From: Salmonella enterica subsp. arizonae
Lineage (GTDB): Bacteria > Pseudomonadota > Gammaproteobacteria > Enterobacterales > Enterobacteriaceae
DNA length: 64,000 nt
Assembly: GCF_008692845.1 (NCBI RefSeq)
Contig: NZ_VXJW01000004.1
Coordinates: forward strand, 62,001-126,000
Direction: 5' to 3'
Shown: positions 38,808-49,278 of the stretch, in pieces
Position numbering within the stretch: the stretch's first letter is position 1
How the letters are laid out: every line of letters starts with the position of its first letter
The notes under the pieces: model-generated
What the model saw: only the letters and a program-made list of their open reading frames with translations
What the model was told of the DNA's origin: nothing
The model's database searches: none
Made by a program: the position numbers and the translations under genes

Positions 38808-40547
38808 CTACTGTCCCGATTTTGTATTTAAAGGAATAACTAACGGAGCAGGAACTGGCTGCAATGTATGTGGATCGACGGCCAGATAACGTCCGGTTTT
38901 ACTGTCGATACCCACATAATCGATAAGCTTGCCTTTGGCATAAAGAACCATTGTTTGTTTTGCAAATGCCTCATAGGCACTGCTCAGTATTTTCACTTTA
39001 TCCGGATAATCTGCTGCAAGATTATGCGTTTCCAGAGGGTCACGTTGCAGGTTGAATAATTCCCATGGCGCATAACCTGCCCGTGGGAATAGCGTGACAA
39101 GTCGACGCAATTTCCATTTTCCATCTATCCAAGCCGCCTGATTATGAAGTTCAACACCATATTGCGTGCGAGGCGCATTCAGACTTTCACCAGTCAGATA
39201 GCGTTTAAAACTCACGCCGGTCATTGGCAGTGCCGGTCTTTTAGATAAAGGTTTACTGGCATCAATACCTGCAAATTCATATAACGTGGGCGCGACGTCA
39301 TATGCCGCCATAGTAGCGTGATCTATGGCGCCATTATGTATGATACCGGGGCCGGAAATCATAAAACTGGTGTTAATTCCCCCCTGGCCGCTGGTCGTTT
39401 TGTGATAGCGGCCATAAGGCGCATTACTGACATCAGCCCAGTGCGGGCCATAAGAGATAAATGAATTTTTACGACCAATATTTTCGTAACGGTTATCAAA
39501 TTGCTTCCAAAAATCCGCTTCAGATTCATAGTGAAAACCCTCTGCCGGATTCACACCATTATCGCTTAAGAAGACCAGAATCGTGTTTTTATCGCGCCCG
39601 GTCTTTTTTAATGTATCGATAACAGTACCGATCTGTGCATCCATATTGGCGATCATAGCAGCGTAAACCTGCATCACCTTTGCCATGTATTTCTGCTGTT
39701 CCGGGGTCATCGCCTGCCATTCTTTATCAAGTTCCAGTCCCGGCAAAGGTATGTCATCACGCAGAAAACCCAGTTTCTTCAGACGAGCAATACGCTGACG
39801 ATAGACGGCTGCATAGCCCTGTTCATACTGACTTTTAAAACGGCTAACCCATTCATCCGGCGCCTGCAGGGGATCATGCGGCGCGGTAAAGGCCAACCAC
39901 GCGAAGATAGGTTGTTCCCGTGGCGTCTTGCTGATCCAGCGATTAAGCTGGCTGGCATAAGCTTCGCTGGAGTAAAAATTGGAGGGCAGTGAAACGCGCT
40001 GGTTGTCACGGGTGTAATAAGTATGAAATATCTCAACGGTCCCCAGCGGCACGGCATCATCAAAGTGACTGGCGCCTCCCCCCATCAAAGCGAAAGAATG
40101 ACGAAAGCCCCGGTCCTTTGGCGTCGAACCAGGCGTAAAGCCGAGATGCCATTTACCCGCCATCAGCGTATTGTAACCGGCATCTTTAAAGCGTTCAGCC
40201 ATGGTAGTGACCCGATCCGTCAGGCGCAGTTCATAGCCTTCCTTACCCAGGGTGTTTTCATACCACCACATACCGCCCATACCAGCTTGCTGACTGGTAT
40301 TCCCGGTTAATAACATAGCACGGGCGGGAGCAGACATGGGAGACGTGTAATATTGACTCATCCGCACGCCGTTCTCGGCCATCGCCTGCAAATTAGGCGT
40401 TGGGATTTCCCCGCCGAAAGGACTGATATCAGAATATCCCATATCATCAGCGATAATCACAATAATATCAGGGCGCTCGTTTTGCGTACTGTACGCCGTA
40501 GCGGAGAAGATAATGCTGAGTGTGGCAAGAGTCGCTTGTTTCTTCAC
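38808..40547 (-). CDS. Serine-type arylsulfatase, exported
   Basis: This 579-aa sulfatase hydrolyses sulfate esters, probably in the periplasm, since it starts with a signal peptide ([20 protein letters not shown]). The metal-binding pair follows in [16 protein letters not shown]. The active-site motif is S72-A-P-A-R76, within [16 protein letters not shown], the Ser-type form in which serine is oxidised to formylglycine. That step needs an anaerobic maturase, and such a gene lies directly upstream on the same strand. Other conserved parts are AGKWHLGF and FLSDNGVNP. It resembles Klebsiella AtsA. The natural substrate is unknown. Confidence 0.92.
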   Translation of the reverse strand: MKKQATLATLSIIFSATAYSTQNERPDIIVIIADDMGYSDISPFGGEIPTPNLQAMAENGVRMSQYYTSPMSAPARAMLLTGNTSQQAGMGGMWWYENTLGKEGYELRLTDRVTTMAERFKDAGYNTLMAGKWHLGFTPGSTPKDRGFRHSFALMGGGASHFDDAVPLGTVEIFHTYYTRDNQRVSLPSNFYSSEAYASQLNRWISKTPREQPIFAWLAFTAPHDPLQAPDEWVSRFKSQYEQGYAAVYRQRIARLKKLGFLRDDIPLPGLELDKEWQAMTPEQQKYMAKVMQVYAAMIANMDAQIGTVIDTLKKTGRDKNTILVFLSDNGVNPAEGFHYESEADFWKQFDNRYENIGRKNSFISYGPHWADVSNAPYGRYHKTTSGQGGINTSFMISGPGIIHNGAIDHATMAAYDVAPTLYEFAGIDASKPLSKRPALPMTGVSFKRYLTGESLNAPRTQYGVELHNQAAWIDGKWKLRRLVTLFPRAGYAPWELFNLQRDPLETHNLAADYPDKVKILSSAYEAFAKQTMVLYAKGKLIDYVGIDSKTGRYLAVDPHTLQPVPAPLVIPLNTKSGQ

Positions 40548-40614
40548 GGCTTATTCTCCATTTCAGACTACGGGGGTTGTACAGAGTAGCGGGCAAATGC
40601 GGCAAGAACGGCTA

Positions 40615-41799
40615 TCAGCCCGGAAACCTGCTCAGAACGTTAGCACGCCAGGCCTTCAGGCCATCCAGATCCCGTGGCCAGGCGCGTAGTGGAGCCAGAA
40701 TTTCCGTGAAAAAAGAGTAATAGCCGCTACAAAGCCGATTGTAGCCAGCACTGTTGATATGTGCGGGGCAGCCTCCCTGACAGACTATTTTCACAGAGCA
40801 ACGTTGACACTCCCGGCGCTGGCTTTTCTTAATACCAAAGGGCAGCCGGGTTGCGAAATCTACTGCTGGAGCTAACGAATTATTACCAAGCTGCCCAAGG
40901 TAATGCTGGCTATTAATCAGATGATCGCAGGCATAGAGTTTGCCATCCGGTTCCATTACCAGATTCGTGCCGCAGCGCGCGGAGTGGACACAGGTGGCGC
41001 TAATATGCGTAAAATATTGTGCCCATGCCTGTTCAATATTGATCACAAAGACCCGCCCCATATCGCCGCGTTTGCACCATTGACGCCAGATACCAATCAT
41101 GAAACGCCCCCAGTTATCAGCACTCAATTGGTAACGTCGCTGTAGGGCATTGCCTTCGTTCATCAGCGGCTGAAATTGCAGATAACGTGCGCCAAGGCTA
41201 ACGACATGATCGTAGATGGCTGCCGCATGGCGAGCCATTTCATCATGCACGACGATCAGTAAGTTAAAATCGACTCGATATTGTTGTAACAATACGATGC
41301 CCCGCAGCGCAGCCGGATAACTGGCCTCACCGCGTTTGCCAGGGCGATGGCGATTTTGCAACTCTTCACTGCCCTCAAGGCTGATGCCAATAGTAAAATT
41401 ATTTTCGCGAAAAAGGCGGCACCAGGCATCGTTTAACAACGTCGCATTCGTTTGCAGACTATTACTGATCGTCACACCTTCAGGCGCATATCGTTGTTGA
41501 AGCGCTATTACTTTTTTATAAAAACCGATTCCGGCTAAAAGCGGTTCACCGCCTTGCCAAACAAAATTAATTTCACGCGCACTGGCAGGTTGCGCCGCAA
41601 TATAGCGACAAATAAAAACCTCCAGGGTTGATTCATTCATTTTTTCTACGGGCGTTTCGCCCTGTGGGTAATAACAATAGCGGCAGGCCAGATTACAGGC
41701 CGGGCCAATGGGTTTCGCCAGAATATGAAAAGGGATCTGCGCCCGGCTTTCCGTCATTACGGGGATTTGTTGTTGCCGTAATATGTTGAGATTCAACAT
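40615..41799 (-). CDS. Anaerobic sulfatase-maturating enzyme (radical SAM)
   Basis: This 394-aa radical-SAM enzyme would convert the active-site serine of the adjacent sulfatase to formylglycine. The radical-SAM cluster motif is C35NLACRYC42, and the C-terminal SPASM region has many cysteines (CVHSARCGTNLVMEPDGKLYACDHL and CQRCSVKIVCQGGC) for auxiliary clusters. It resembles AtsB of Klebsiella. The two genes are 67 bases apart in the order maturase-sulfatase and are likely cotranscribed. A later start at MTESRAQIPFH is possible. Confidence 0.92.
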   Translation of the reverse strand: MLNLNILRQQQIPVMTESRAQIPFHILAKPIGPACNLACRYCYYPQGETPVEKMNESTLEVFICRYIAAQPASAREINFVWQGGEPLLAGIGFYKKVIALQQRYAPEGVTISNSLQTNATLLNDAWCRLFRENNFTIGISLEGSEELQNRHRPGKRGEASYPAALRGIVLLQQYRVDFNLLIVVHDEMARHAAAIYDHVVSLGARYLQFQPLMNEGNALQRRYQLSADNWGRFMIGIWRQWCKRGDMGRVFVINIEQAWAQYFTHISATCVHSARCGTNLVMEPDGKLYACDHLINSQHYLGQLGNNSLAPAVDFATRLPFGIKKSQRRECQRCSVKIVCQGGCPAHINSAGYNRLCSGYYSFFTEILAPLRAWPRDLDGLKAWRANVLSRFPG

Positions 41800-42308
41800 T
41801 ATTCTGTCCTGTAATTATCATTTATGATGCAAAGACATCACTAGCATTTCGAAATAGCGTCTATTGATGCTGCTGTCAGAATGCAGGGGCAAGCTGTATC
41901 TTTTGATACGCCGGTTCTCTGCATAGCGCATGACGCTAGTGAAATGTTATTGAGCAAATCACATCTGAGTCAGAAATTAAGTCTCTGTTAACTTGCGCTG
42001 TTTCAGAAAATCATAGAACAGTCGTCTCAAAAGGATATCGTCCTGAGGAACGAGAACCGTCGACCTTTTCATTATATGAGTTCAACCACGACATAAAGAT
42101 ATTATATTAATAAGTTTTAATGACATTTTTAAAAATTAGATGGGGCCTTAAATAAAAACAATAAATTTCAATTAGTTATTAAAAATATCGCAACACACGT
42201 CACATTATTAACATATGAATGATTGTGTTACACGAATGTAAATTGTATGTTTCAATAACCACTATCTTACTGCGTCTCGGCGCGCTCATCCGGATGGAAG
42301 GAGATAAC
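41800..42308. promoter_or_regulatory. Divergent region between the sulfatase maturase and a LuxR-type gene
   Basis: This AT-rich stretch of 509 bases separates diverging genes and should hold both promoters. I see no coding sequence and assign no single site. A purine-rich AAGGAGATAAC sequence before 42309 is the ribosome-binding site of the regulator gene. Confidence 0.5.
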
Positions 42309-42992
42309 ATGTCAGCCTTATCAAATACTGGCCATCATGACGGGATCACTCTCCATTGCTTACAGAGTATTGCGCAACTCATTCCTCTGTCGTCAGCGGT
42401 TTTTTACCGTGTTAATGATTACTTAAAGCCGGAAGGCTATGTTCTACATAATATTTCTAATGGCACACACCAACAATATCTGGAGCATTTTCAGCCGTTA
42501 GATCCGCTATCGCCTTCCCGGTTCGGTCAACAGGTTATTACCGTCGCGACGATGACGCCCGGCATCTGCGCTCGTCATCGCCTTTATTATCATGAATTTA
42601 TGTTACCTAATCATGTTTGCGACATGATTGAGATCTTTATTCGTCGGGGCCATCGTATCATCGCGGGCATTTCATTAATGCGCGATATTCCTTTTTCCAG
42701 TGAAGAGCGTTTGCGTGCGCAGGCAGTACAACCATTACTGGGACTGGCTATTCATGATTCTCTTCAGGGGGACAACGATCTGGCGTCAATATTGACCGCG
42801 AAAGAACGTGAAATTGTGGGAATGGTCTGCGAAGGTGCCAGCAACAAATTGATTGCCCGTCAGTTGAATATCTCTCTCTCAACAGTGAAAACGCATTTAC
42901 GCAATATTTTTGCTAAAACGGAAGTGATAAATCGCACGGAACTGGTTTCCCGAACCAGAATGTCCTCGGTACAACACTCACTGAATATGTAA
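42309..42992 (+). CDS. LuxR-type transcriptional regulator
   Basis: This 227-aa protein ends in a GerE/LuxR helix-turn-helix (LTAKEREIVGMVCEGASNKL then IARQLNISLSTVKTHLRNIF). The N-terminal 150 residues resemble no ligand domain I can name and lack a clear receiver Asp pocket. The ATG at 42309 was chosen over an upstream in-frame start because AAGGAGA lies just before it. It lies between the sulfatase pair and the amine-catabolism group and may control either; the target is unknown. Confidence 0.85.
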   Translation: MSALSNTGHHDGITLHCLQSIAQLIPLSSAVFYRVNDYLKPEGYVLHNISNGTHQQYLEHFQPLDPLSPSRFGQQVITVATMTPGICARHRLYYHEFMLPNHVCDMIEIFIRRGHRIIAGISLMRDIPFSSEERLRAQAVQPLLGLAIHDSLQGDNDLASILTAKEREIVGMVCEGASNKLIARQLNISLSTVKTHLRNIFAKTEVINRTELVSRTRMSSVQHSLNM

Positions 42993-43102
42993 AAGCTTTC
43001 TCTTTTATCCCGCGTCAATGACGAGGCTTTTCCCTACGTTTCATATATGCCTGGATTAACAACGCTTCTGAACTGGCGCATCAATACAATATAATGTTCA
43101 TA

Positions 43103-43627
43103 TTATCTGCCGTCGGCATCCTGTTGTAGCCATTGATTCATGACCTGATTGATCATATTTATCACACTCAGCAGAAGAATACGCTGGTGCCGCTCAAGCC
43201 GCAGATAACGGCGTAGCGGCGGCATTTTGCAGACCACTTCGCTGGCAGCCCACAGCTCAATGCTGCAATGCCATTCCTTATGATTTAACACCAGAGAAAA
43301 CCGACGATAATCCAGTTCACTCAAAGCCTGTTGTAAATTGGGGAAACGATTAAGATAGTCAATCAGCACGGCAGCGCTTTTGCTGCCAGTAAAAATGACA
43401 GGATAACGTTTTAACCATCCGGGCTGATGAACGCGAATTTTGCCTAGCAAAGGATAATCGATTGCGCCTTTCACCCTAAATTCACAGCTGTGAATACTGG
43501 CCATAAATAACCGTTTTTGCTGAACACGACAGGTAATTTGGGTAAAAGCATTCAGATGCAGCACGGCGCTATGCTCGGTCAATTTTTCACAACGCCAGCC
43601 GCTCAAATCACGTAACACCATGTTCAT
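43103..43627 (-). CDS. Unknown protein, DUF3156-like, coupled to a permease gene
   Basis: This 174-aa protein may belong to the DUF3156 family, which I associate with amino acid permease genes, but the assignment is from memory and weak. It is basic and contains many aromatic residues, with no signal peptide or membrane segment. The ATG at 43627 was chosen because AAGAG lies at good distance within the permease stop region; an ATG at 43660 inside the permease gene is possible. It follows the permease gene on the same strand by 10 bases. Confidence 0.6.
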   Translation of the reverse strand: MNMVLRDLSGWRCEKLTEHSAVLHLNAFTQITCRVQQKRLFMASIHSCEFRVKGAIDYPLLGKIRVHQPGWLKRYPVIFTGSKSAAVLIDYLNRFPNLQQALSELDYRRFSLVLNHKEWHCSIELWAASEVVCKMPPLRRYLRLERHQRILLLSVINMINQVMNQWLQQDADGR

Positions 43628-43637
43628 TAATGCGCTC

Positions 43638-45137
43638 TTAAACCAAGGGACGGAGGACATCGGGCATCATCTCTTCATTGTTTCGCTTTTCATAATTGCC
43701 CATTGCCCGTTCCACGACCTCTTCTACGGGAAGCGGGAGGAAAGGATTAACCCGTTGAACACATAATGTCCAGAACAAAGCATAGGAGGCAGTCAATCCA
43801 AGCATAATACCGAATGGTATAAGTACATCCCGACTGTTCATTCCTGGCGGTGCGATATTAATAATCGCGATAATAATACCAACGCTCGAAATAATCTGCG
43901 GTAAGGGGAACCAGGGAGCCCGGTAAGCGCGTGGCAGATCAGGACGTCGAATACGCAATATAACTACCGACAACGTTACCAGCAGATAAGCGACTCCCCA
44001 GGCGCAAACCGCGGCGAGGATCAGCGGAACGATGTGGTCGATATCACCGTTCAGATACCAGGCGTGTAAACAGGGAATCGCAACACCGAAAGCGATGGCG
44101 ATTACCGGTGTTTTAAAGCGGGGGTGCAGCCAGGTCAGAAACCGCGGCAAAGCGCCGTCCAGCGCCATGCCGTATATAATACGCGGTACTGCCGCCATCA
44201 AAGTATTAATCGTCGCACATCCCGCCAGCAATAAACCCACGCCCAACCAGTATTGCCCGACATGTCCCATTATACGATTGGCGAAGGCGGGAATAGCCAT
44301 CGGCGTATCCAGTAAAAAGATATTGTTTGCCGCATCGACGACCACATTATTTACCTGACGGTTAATGGCGGCGCCATAGAGAAACATACAACCAGCCACC
44401 GCTAAAAGACCAAGCGCCATCGCTCTGGGAATAGTACGATGCGCTTTTTTAATTTCCGGCGCCATTGGCGTTACCAGTTCACAACCGACGAACATAAACA
44501 TCGCCATGCCAATATAACCAAACAGACCTGAGAGATTCCTGACATCAAGCGGTGCGCCAAACCACCCAGTATGGTGGGTTATCGGGGATAACATAATGCC
44601 GCACAAGCCGAAGATGGTCAGGGTCGTCCACATACCGAACGTAAGAAAGACTTCCACCTTGCCAAATATTTCAACACCAATGGCATTCAGTATGCCGAAA
44701 ACCACAACCATGCCGACGCCAACCATCCAGGTATTGTGGGGCATGGCTACCTGTTCGTTAACAGACTCGAAATTTACCAGCGCCATAACGCCAGCGAGAA
44801 TCGTTTCTGCCGTTCCGGCAAAAATGTGTACGATCAGGTAGGCGCAAAGCGCGCCGGTGATAGCGAAAAAACGCCCCATCCCGCAGGAAATATAGTCGTA
44901 GACGGAGCCAGTAGTTGGAATGAGCGTTGCCGCTTCGGCAAAGGTGGTAATCTGCGCTTGCATCATAATAAATGCCAGTAATACCGCGAGAGCAAAGGTA
45001 TCGCCTCCTGAGCCAAAACCACTGGTCACGGTCAGAATCACCGGGCTTGCCATAATCAGTCCGACGGAGCTGGCAAGCGTCGTGGGGAAACCGATAACGC
45101 CACGTTCAAGATGGCTGGCAAGTCTGTTTTTAAACAT
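43638..45137 (-). CDS. APC-family amino acid/amine permease
   Basis: This 499-aa inner-membrane protein has about 12 hydrophobic segments of the amino acid-polyamine-organocation superfamily. The unwound first helix is visible as SSVGLIMASPVILTVTSGFG and a later conserved part as EAATLIPTTGSVYDYISCGMG. Substrate cannot be read from sequence; the neighbouring amine oxidase and aldehyde dehydrogenase suggest an amine or amino acid. The ATG at 45137 follows GAGGTTGACC; an in-frame start at 45152 is less likely. Confidence 0.88.
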   Translation of the reverse strand: MFKNRLASHLERGVIGFPTTLASSVGLIMASPVILTVTSGFGSGGDTFALAVLLAFIMMQAQITTFAEAATLIPTTGSVYDYISCGMGRFFAITGALCAYLIVHIFAGTAETILAGVMALVNFESVNEQVAMPHNTWMVGVGMVVVFGILNAIGVEIFGKVEVFLTFGMWTTLTIFGLCGIMLSPITHHTGWFGAPLDVRNLSGLFGYIGMAMFMFVGCELVTPMAPEIKKAHRTIPRAMALGLLAVAGCMFLYGAAINRQVNNVVVDAANNIFLLDTPMAIPAFANRIMGHVGQYWLGVGLLLAGCATINTLMAAVPRIIYGMALDGALPRFLTWLHPRFKTPVIAIAFGVAIPCLHAWYLNGDIDHIVPLILAAVCAWGVAYLLVTLSVVILRIRRPDLPRAYRAPWFPLPQIISSVGIIIAIINIAPPGMNSRDVLIPFGIMLGLTASYALFWTLCVQRVNPFLPLPVEEVVERAMGNYEKRNNEEMMPDVLRPLV

Positions 45138-45346
45138 GGTCAACCTCTTCACTATTATTACAATAATAAATTACCGCTCTGGAATAATGTTTATTTATGG
45201 CAGGCATCCCATCCAGTGGGTATCGTTCTGAAGATGGATAACGGTAAACAACTTTGTGACGCAATCGCCCGCACGCGGTAATAACAAATGGGGAGCGGGT
45301 TATTCTCCCCAGGAATACCAACGGTACTGACGAACAATTAAAGGAT

Positions 45347-45721
45347 TCAGCCCAATTTATTGCTTTCAACTTTTGCCAGATAATGTTTTACAAAACGGGG
45401 AGTCAGAACTTTCCAAGCCACTTCGGTCCCCTGCTCAACAAACCAACTGTCGCCTGGTGAAAAACGTATTGGCTCCTGTCCTGCGACCGTTAACTCTACT
45501 TCCCCTTCCAGCACGGTTGCATGTTCGGTAAAGGGGTAAATCATAGTGAAACCGCCGCGGGTCGATGAAAACAATCCACAGGTAAATACATCCTCAGGTT
45601 TACCGTAAATCATCGCAACGGCGACCTGAGGGTCGCCTTCTGTTGGCGACGCCCCCAGCAGGCTGACACTTCCGACTGGCTGTAATTCAGGAACAGGTTG
45701 ATTGAGCTTAAAAGCATGCAT
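45347..45721 (-). CDS. Cupin-fold protein of the amine-catabolism group
   Basis: This 124-aa protein has a small-barrel cupin of the EutQ/DUF861 type: YPFTEHATVLEGEVELTV and FSPGDSWFVEQGTEVAWKV match the two cupin motifs, although the metal-binding His set is incomplete. Its role is unknown. It lies 14 bases downstream of the FAD oxidase gene and is probably in one operon with it. Confidence 0.82.
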   Translation of the reverse strand: MHAFKLNQPVPELQPVGSVSLLGASPTEGDPQVAVAMIYGKPEDVFTCGLFSSTRGGFTMIYPFTEHATVLEGEVELTVAGQEPIRFSPGDSWFVEQGTEVAWKVLTPRFVKHYLAKVESNKLG

Positions 45722-45735
45722 TAATGTTCTCCTGG

Positions 45736-47037
45736 TTAATTCCGGCCTTTCCAGAAACCGGCGGTTTGATGTATTAATTTTCCAGCACTGACCAGCAATA
45801 GACGTAGCCTGTCGCGACCATAAATTGTCGCGTGAGGAATGCCACTCATCAGACGATACCGTTCGGAACCGCCATTTATTCCTTCAGCCAGGATTTTGCA
45901 TACGATATGGGAGGGCGTGACCCCAAAACCGGAATATCCCTGGACATAAAAAACATTATTGTGCTCACGAAGCGTGCCAATCTGCGGAAACAGATTCGCG
46001 CTACAGGCCATCGGCCCTCCCCAGGCAAAATCGATTTTAACGTCCTTCAAATAAGGAAAAATCTCTGTTAACAGAGCACGATTCCAGGCCGCAAAATCGT
46101 GAGGCGTATATTCAAGAAACCTTGTGGCGCTGCCAAACAGCAGGCGATTTTCTTTTGTGAGACGGTAGTAATTTATCACCGGGCGGATATCACTAAAAGC
46201 CCCGCGCAAGGGACTGATCCGCTCAACAAGCTCACTGGAGAGAGGTTCTGTAGAGACCTGATAAGAATAAGTCACCAGCGTTTTTTTATAAATTTCTGGT
46301 TCCAGATTATTGAGAAAACTATCGCAGGCCCACAGCAATTTGGCCGCTTTTACGCTGCCCATCGCAGTACGTACCTGCACAGTTTTACCGTAACTGACCT
46401 CAACCACTGGTGAATATTCGAATATCTTCACTCCCAGCGAATTCGCCGCTTGAGCGGAGCCCAACAATAAATTCAGCGAGTGGACATGCCCTCCGCCCAT
46501 ATGTTTGAGAACACCGCAGTAGACGTCGGAACCGATAACCTGTTGCACATCTTTACCGGTATAGAGCTCAATATCGTCTTCCGGCGTAGCGGCTTTGAAT
46601 TCTTTTTCCCATTGTTGCAGCGTTTTTAACTGCCGCTGGTTGTAGGCCAGATAACCATATCCGGGGACAAAATCAGCATCAATATGGTATTTACGAATTC
46701 GTTCCCGAATAATGCCTGCGCCGAGGTTAGCGATTTTAAACAGTGTCTCCATTCCCTCTGCGCCTACATATTTTTTAACGGCTTCGATGTCGTGACCTAT
46801 ACCGGCCATCACCTGGCCGCCGTTTCGCCCGGTGCCGCCGTACCCAAGATGCCGGGCCTCGAGAACAACGACATTGTTGATCCCCTGCTCCGCCAGTTCC
46901 AGCGCAGTATTGATGCCTGAAAAGCCACCACCAATAATCACCACATCGGCATCAATGTCCTCTTGCAGAGCAGGAAAATGCAACGGGTATTTTTTCGTCG
47001 CGCCGTAATAATTCAACGCATCGATTTTTGTATTCAT
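45736..47037 (-). CDS. FAD-dependent amine oxidoreductase (PuuB-like)
   Basis: This 433-aa protein belongs to the D-amino-acid-oxidase-type flavoprotein family and resembles gamma-glutamylputrescine oxidase. The FAD-binding loop is DADVVIIGGGFSGINTALEL, followed by GYGGTGRNGGQV, and the C-terminal FAD motif is VQGYSGFGVTPSHI. It would oxidise an amine to an aldehyde that the divergent dehydrogenase could then use. I recall work linking this part of SPI-13 to tyramine use, which fits but is not proven here. Confidence 0.88.
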   Translation of the reverse strand: MNTKIDALNYYGATKKYPLHFPALQEDIDADVVIIGGGFSGINTALELAEQGINNVVVLEARHLGYGGTGRNGGQVMAGIGHDIEAVKKYVGAEGMETLFKIANLGAGIIRERIRKYHIDADFVPGYGYLAYNQRQLKTLQQWEKEFKAATPEDDIELYTGKDVQQVIGSDVYCGVLKHMGGGHVHSLNLLLGSAQAANSLGVKIFEYSPVVEVSYGKTVQVRTAMGSVKAAKLLWACDSFLNNLEPEIYKKTLVTYSYQVSTEPLSSELVERISPLRGAFSDIRPVINYYRLTKENRLLFGSATRFLEYTPHDFAAWNRALLTEIFPYLKDVKIDFAWGGPMACSANLFPQIGTLREHNNVFYVQGYSGFGVTPSHIVCKILAEGINGGSERYRLMSGIPHATIYGRDRLRLLLVSAGKLIHQTAGFWKGRN

Positions 47038-47198
47038 CGCGTTACCTTGTCATCACGCTTGACTAAGGCCGCTATCACAGCACGGTAGCGTTTTACAGAA
47101 TATCGTCCGGAAGAATGACGTTCTTTGGAACGATATTCAGGCCCGGTAAAGTATGTTGTGATGGAAGAACTTATATTCCTGAACTACAGGCACCTTTG

Positions 47199-48683
47199 AT
47201 GAGCGACGTGACATTACTTGCCGAAGTAACCACTTTTTTACGTCAACGACACGGGCAATTTATTGCAGGAGAACGTCAGGCCGGAAACGGCGCGAAATTT
47301 ACGGTCACTAACCCAGCCACCGGCAAAACCATCGCCGAGGTTGTGTCGGCTACCCCCGCGCAGGCAGAACAGGCCATGCAGAGCGCCAGACTGGCGTTTG
47401 ATGTCTGGCGTAAGATGTCAACGTTACAACGCGGCGCATTACTGCTAAAACTGGCTGATACTCTTGTTGCTCATCGCGAAGAGCTGGCTCAACTCGAAAG
47501 CGTGTGTTCAGGTAAAACTATTATGCTGTCGCGCGGTCTTGAACTCGATCAGTCAGTGGCATTCCTGCGTTATTTTGCCGGTTGGGCAGGAAAAATTACC
47601 GGTGAAACACTGGATGTCTCACTGCCATCAATGGGGGAAGAGAGATACACGGCTTTTACCAAACGCCAACCCATTGGCGTGGTTGTCGGTATCGTGCCGT
47701 GGAATTTCTCAATTATGATTGCTATCTGGAAGCTGGCAGCAGCGCTGGTATGTGGCTGCACCATCGTCATCAAACCAAGTGAATATACCCCGCTGACACT
47801 GCTACGAGTCGCTGAACTGGCTAAAGAGGCGGGTCTCCCTGATGGTGTGATTAACGTGGTAAACGGTGTTGGCGGTGAGATAGCGCAACAGCTGATCGCG
47901 CATCCAGATTGCGCCAAAGTCAGTTTCACAGGCTCGGTTGCGACAGGAGAGAAAGTCCGGCGTTCGGCAATATCTGCAGGAAAACGCGTTACTCTCGAAC
48001 TGGGAGGAAAAAATGCGGCGCTGTTTCTCAATGATCTCACGGCACAAGCCATGGTCAACGGTATCCTTGAAGCTGGCTATCTGAATCAAGGACAGATTTG
48101 TGCTGCCGCAGAGCGTTTTTATCTGCCCCAGGAAAAACTGGATACGGTCATGACGCTCCTCAGACAACGGTTATCGGAGATCGTGCCCGGCTCGCCTTTA
48201 GATGAAAAAACGGTGATGGGCCCCCTGGCGAATCAGGCTCAGCTTGAAAAAATGTTACGTCTGATTCAACTCGCACGGGAAGAAGGGGATACCATTGTTT
48301 ACGGCGGTGAAATTTTACCCAGCGAAGGGTACTTTTTACAGCCGACGGCGGTAAAAGTGCGTAGTGAAAACAGCCCCCTGATGCACGAGGAAACCTTCGG
48401 TCCACTCTGCAGTTTTATCGGTTATCAGAATGAAAAAGAGGCGCTTTCACGTATTAACGCTTCGCCATTCGGGCTTGCTGCAAGTGTATGGTCGGAAAAT
48501 ATTTGTAAGGCATTACGCTACGCTGAAGATATTGATGCTGGAATGGTATGGGTAAATATGCATACATTTCTCGATCCCGCAGTACCTTTTGGAGGGATGA
48601 AAGGGTCAGGTATTGGCCGCGAATTTGGCAGCGCGTTTATTGATGACTATACCGAACTTAAATCTGTCATGATCCGTTATTAA
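47199..48683 (+). CDS. NAD-dependent aldehyde dehydrogenase
   Basis: This 494-aa protein has the full aldehyde dehydrogenase fold: the cofactor site GIVPWNFS, VSFTGSVATGEKV, the catalytic Glu in VTLELGGKNAAL, and the catalytic Cys in GYLNQGQICAAAERFY. It probably oxidises the aldehyde made by the neighbouring amine oxidase. It is divergently transcribed from that gene. The ATG at 47199 (MSDVTLLAEV) is preferred; an in-frame frame reaching to 47115 adds 28 unconserved residues. Confidence 0.9.
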   Translation: MSDVTLLAEVTTFLRQRHGQFIAGERQAGNGAKFTVTNPATGKTIAEVVSATPAQAEQAMQSARLAFDVWRKMSTLQRGALLLKLADTLVAHREELAQLESVCSGKTIMLSRGLELDQSVAFLRYFAGWAGKITGETLDVSLPSMGEERYTAFTKRQPIGVVVGIVPWNFSIMIAIWKLAAALVCGCTIVIKPSEYTPLTLLRVAELAKEAGLPDGVINVVNGVGGEIAQQLIAHPDCAKVSFTGSVATGEKVRRSAISAGKRVTLELGGKNAALFLNDLTAQAMVNGILEAGYLNQGQICAAAERFYLPQEKLDTVMTLLRQRLSEIVPGSPLDEKTVMGPLANQAQLEKMLRLIQLAREEGDTIVYGGEILPSEGYFLQPTAVKVRSENSPLMHEETFGPLCSFIGYQNEKEALSRINASPFGLAASVWSENICKALRYAEDIDAGMVWVNMHTFLDPAVPFGGMKGSGIGREFGSAFIDDYTELKSVMIRY

Positions 48684-48898
48684 CAATCATGAAAATGTTG
48701 TATGTCCTCGTAGCAATATTAAGCGAATCGACGTTCTATTCGCGTCAATAATGCGCTGAAAAATGATCCAGGCAGATCGGCCATACCGAAAGTTGGGCGA
48801 TTTGCCTGATTATCGGGTTCGCTCGCTGCGTTTTTTTGCTTTTAAGGTAAATCGCAAGGTGTGTAAAACGCCCTACCCGGTGTTCTTTCCTACGATAA

Positions 48899-49276
48899 CT
48901 AGCGCCATCTACCATTATAGTAAGTTATATCCAGTCTTAACGGTTCAGGCTCATCCTGTAATATCGCTTCCAGATACAACGCCAGCGGCTGATGATAAGC
49001 ATCTTTTACACTGACTCGCAGGACGTTGATTCTCGGCTCATAACGCAAAATAGCAGCGCGAAGTTCACGGCAAAACCAGTTGAGAACCCGTTTGTCACCC
49101 ACATTTAACTCGTGCCATTCCGGCATACCCCGGGTAAGCAGCGGTGGTAACGTCTCGCCACCTGCCGAAGCGCAAGAGTTGAATAAACACATCAACTTCC
49201 GGCGTACCAATTCGTGTGGGCTTATCCCCTCAACCAAGAGCCTGTCGAGTGGCGAGACCGGAATGGTCGGCGTCAT
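48899..49276 (-). CDS. Type VI secretion baseplate protein TssE-like (orphan)
   Basis: This 125-aa protein resembles TssE, the gp25-like baseplate protein of type VI secretion systems: it starts MTPTIPVSPLDRLLVEG and carries VLNWFCRELRAAILRYEPRI then LRLDITYYNGRWR, typical of the GPW_gp25 family. No other baseplate or sheath gene is in the window; the only type VI neighbour is the shortened hcp upstream. Three ATGs in a row overlap the hcp stop; the last one was chosen for its spacing to AAGGGA. Confidence 0.8.
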   Translation of the reverse strand: MTPTIPVSPLDRLLVEGISPHELVRRKLMCLFNSCASAGGETLPPLLTRGMPEWHELNVGDKRVLNWFCRELRAAILRYEPRINVLRVSVKDAYHQPLALYLEAILQDEPEPLRLDITYYNGRWR

Positions 49277-49278
49277 CA

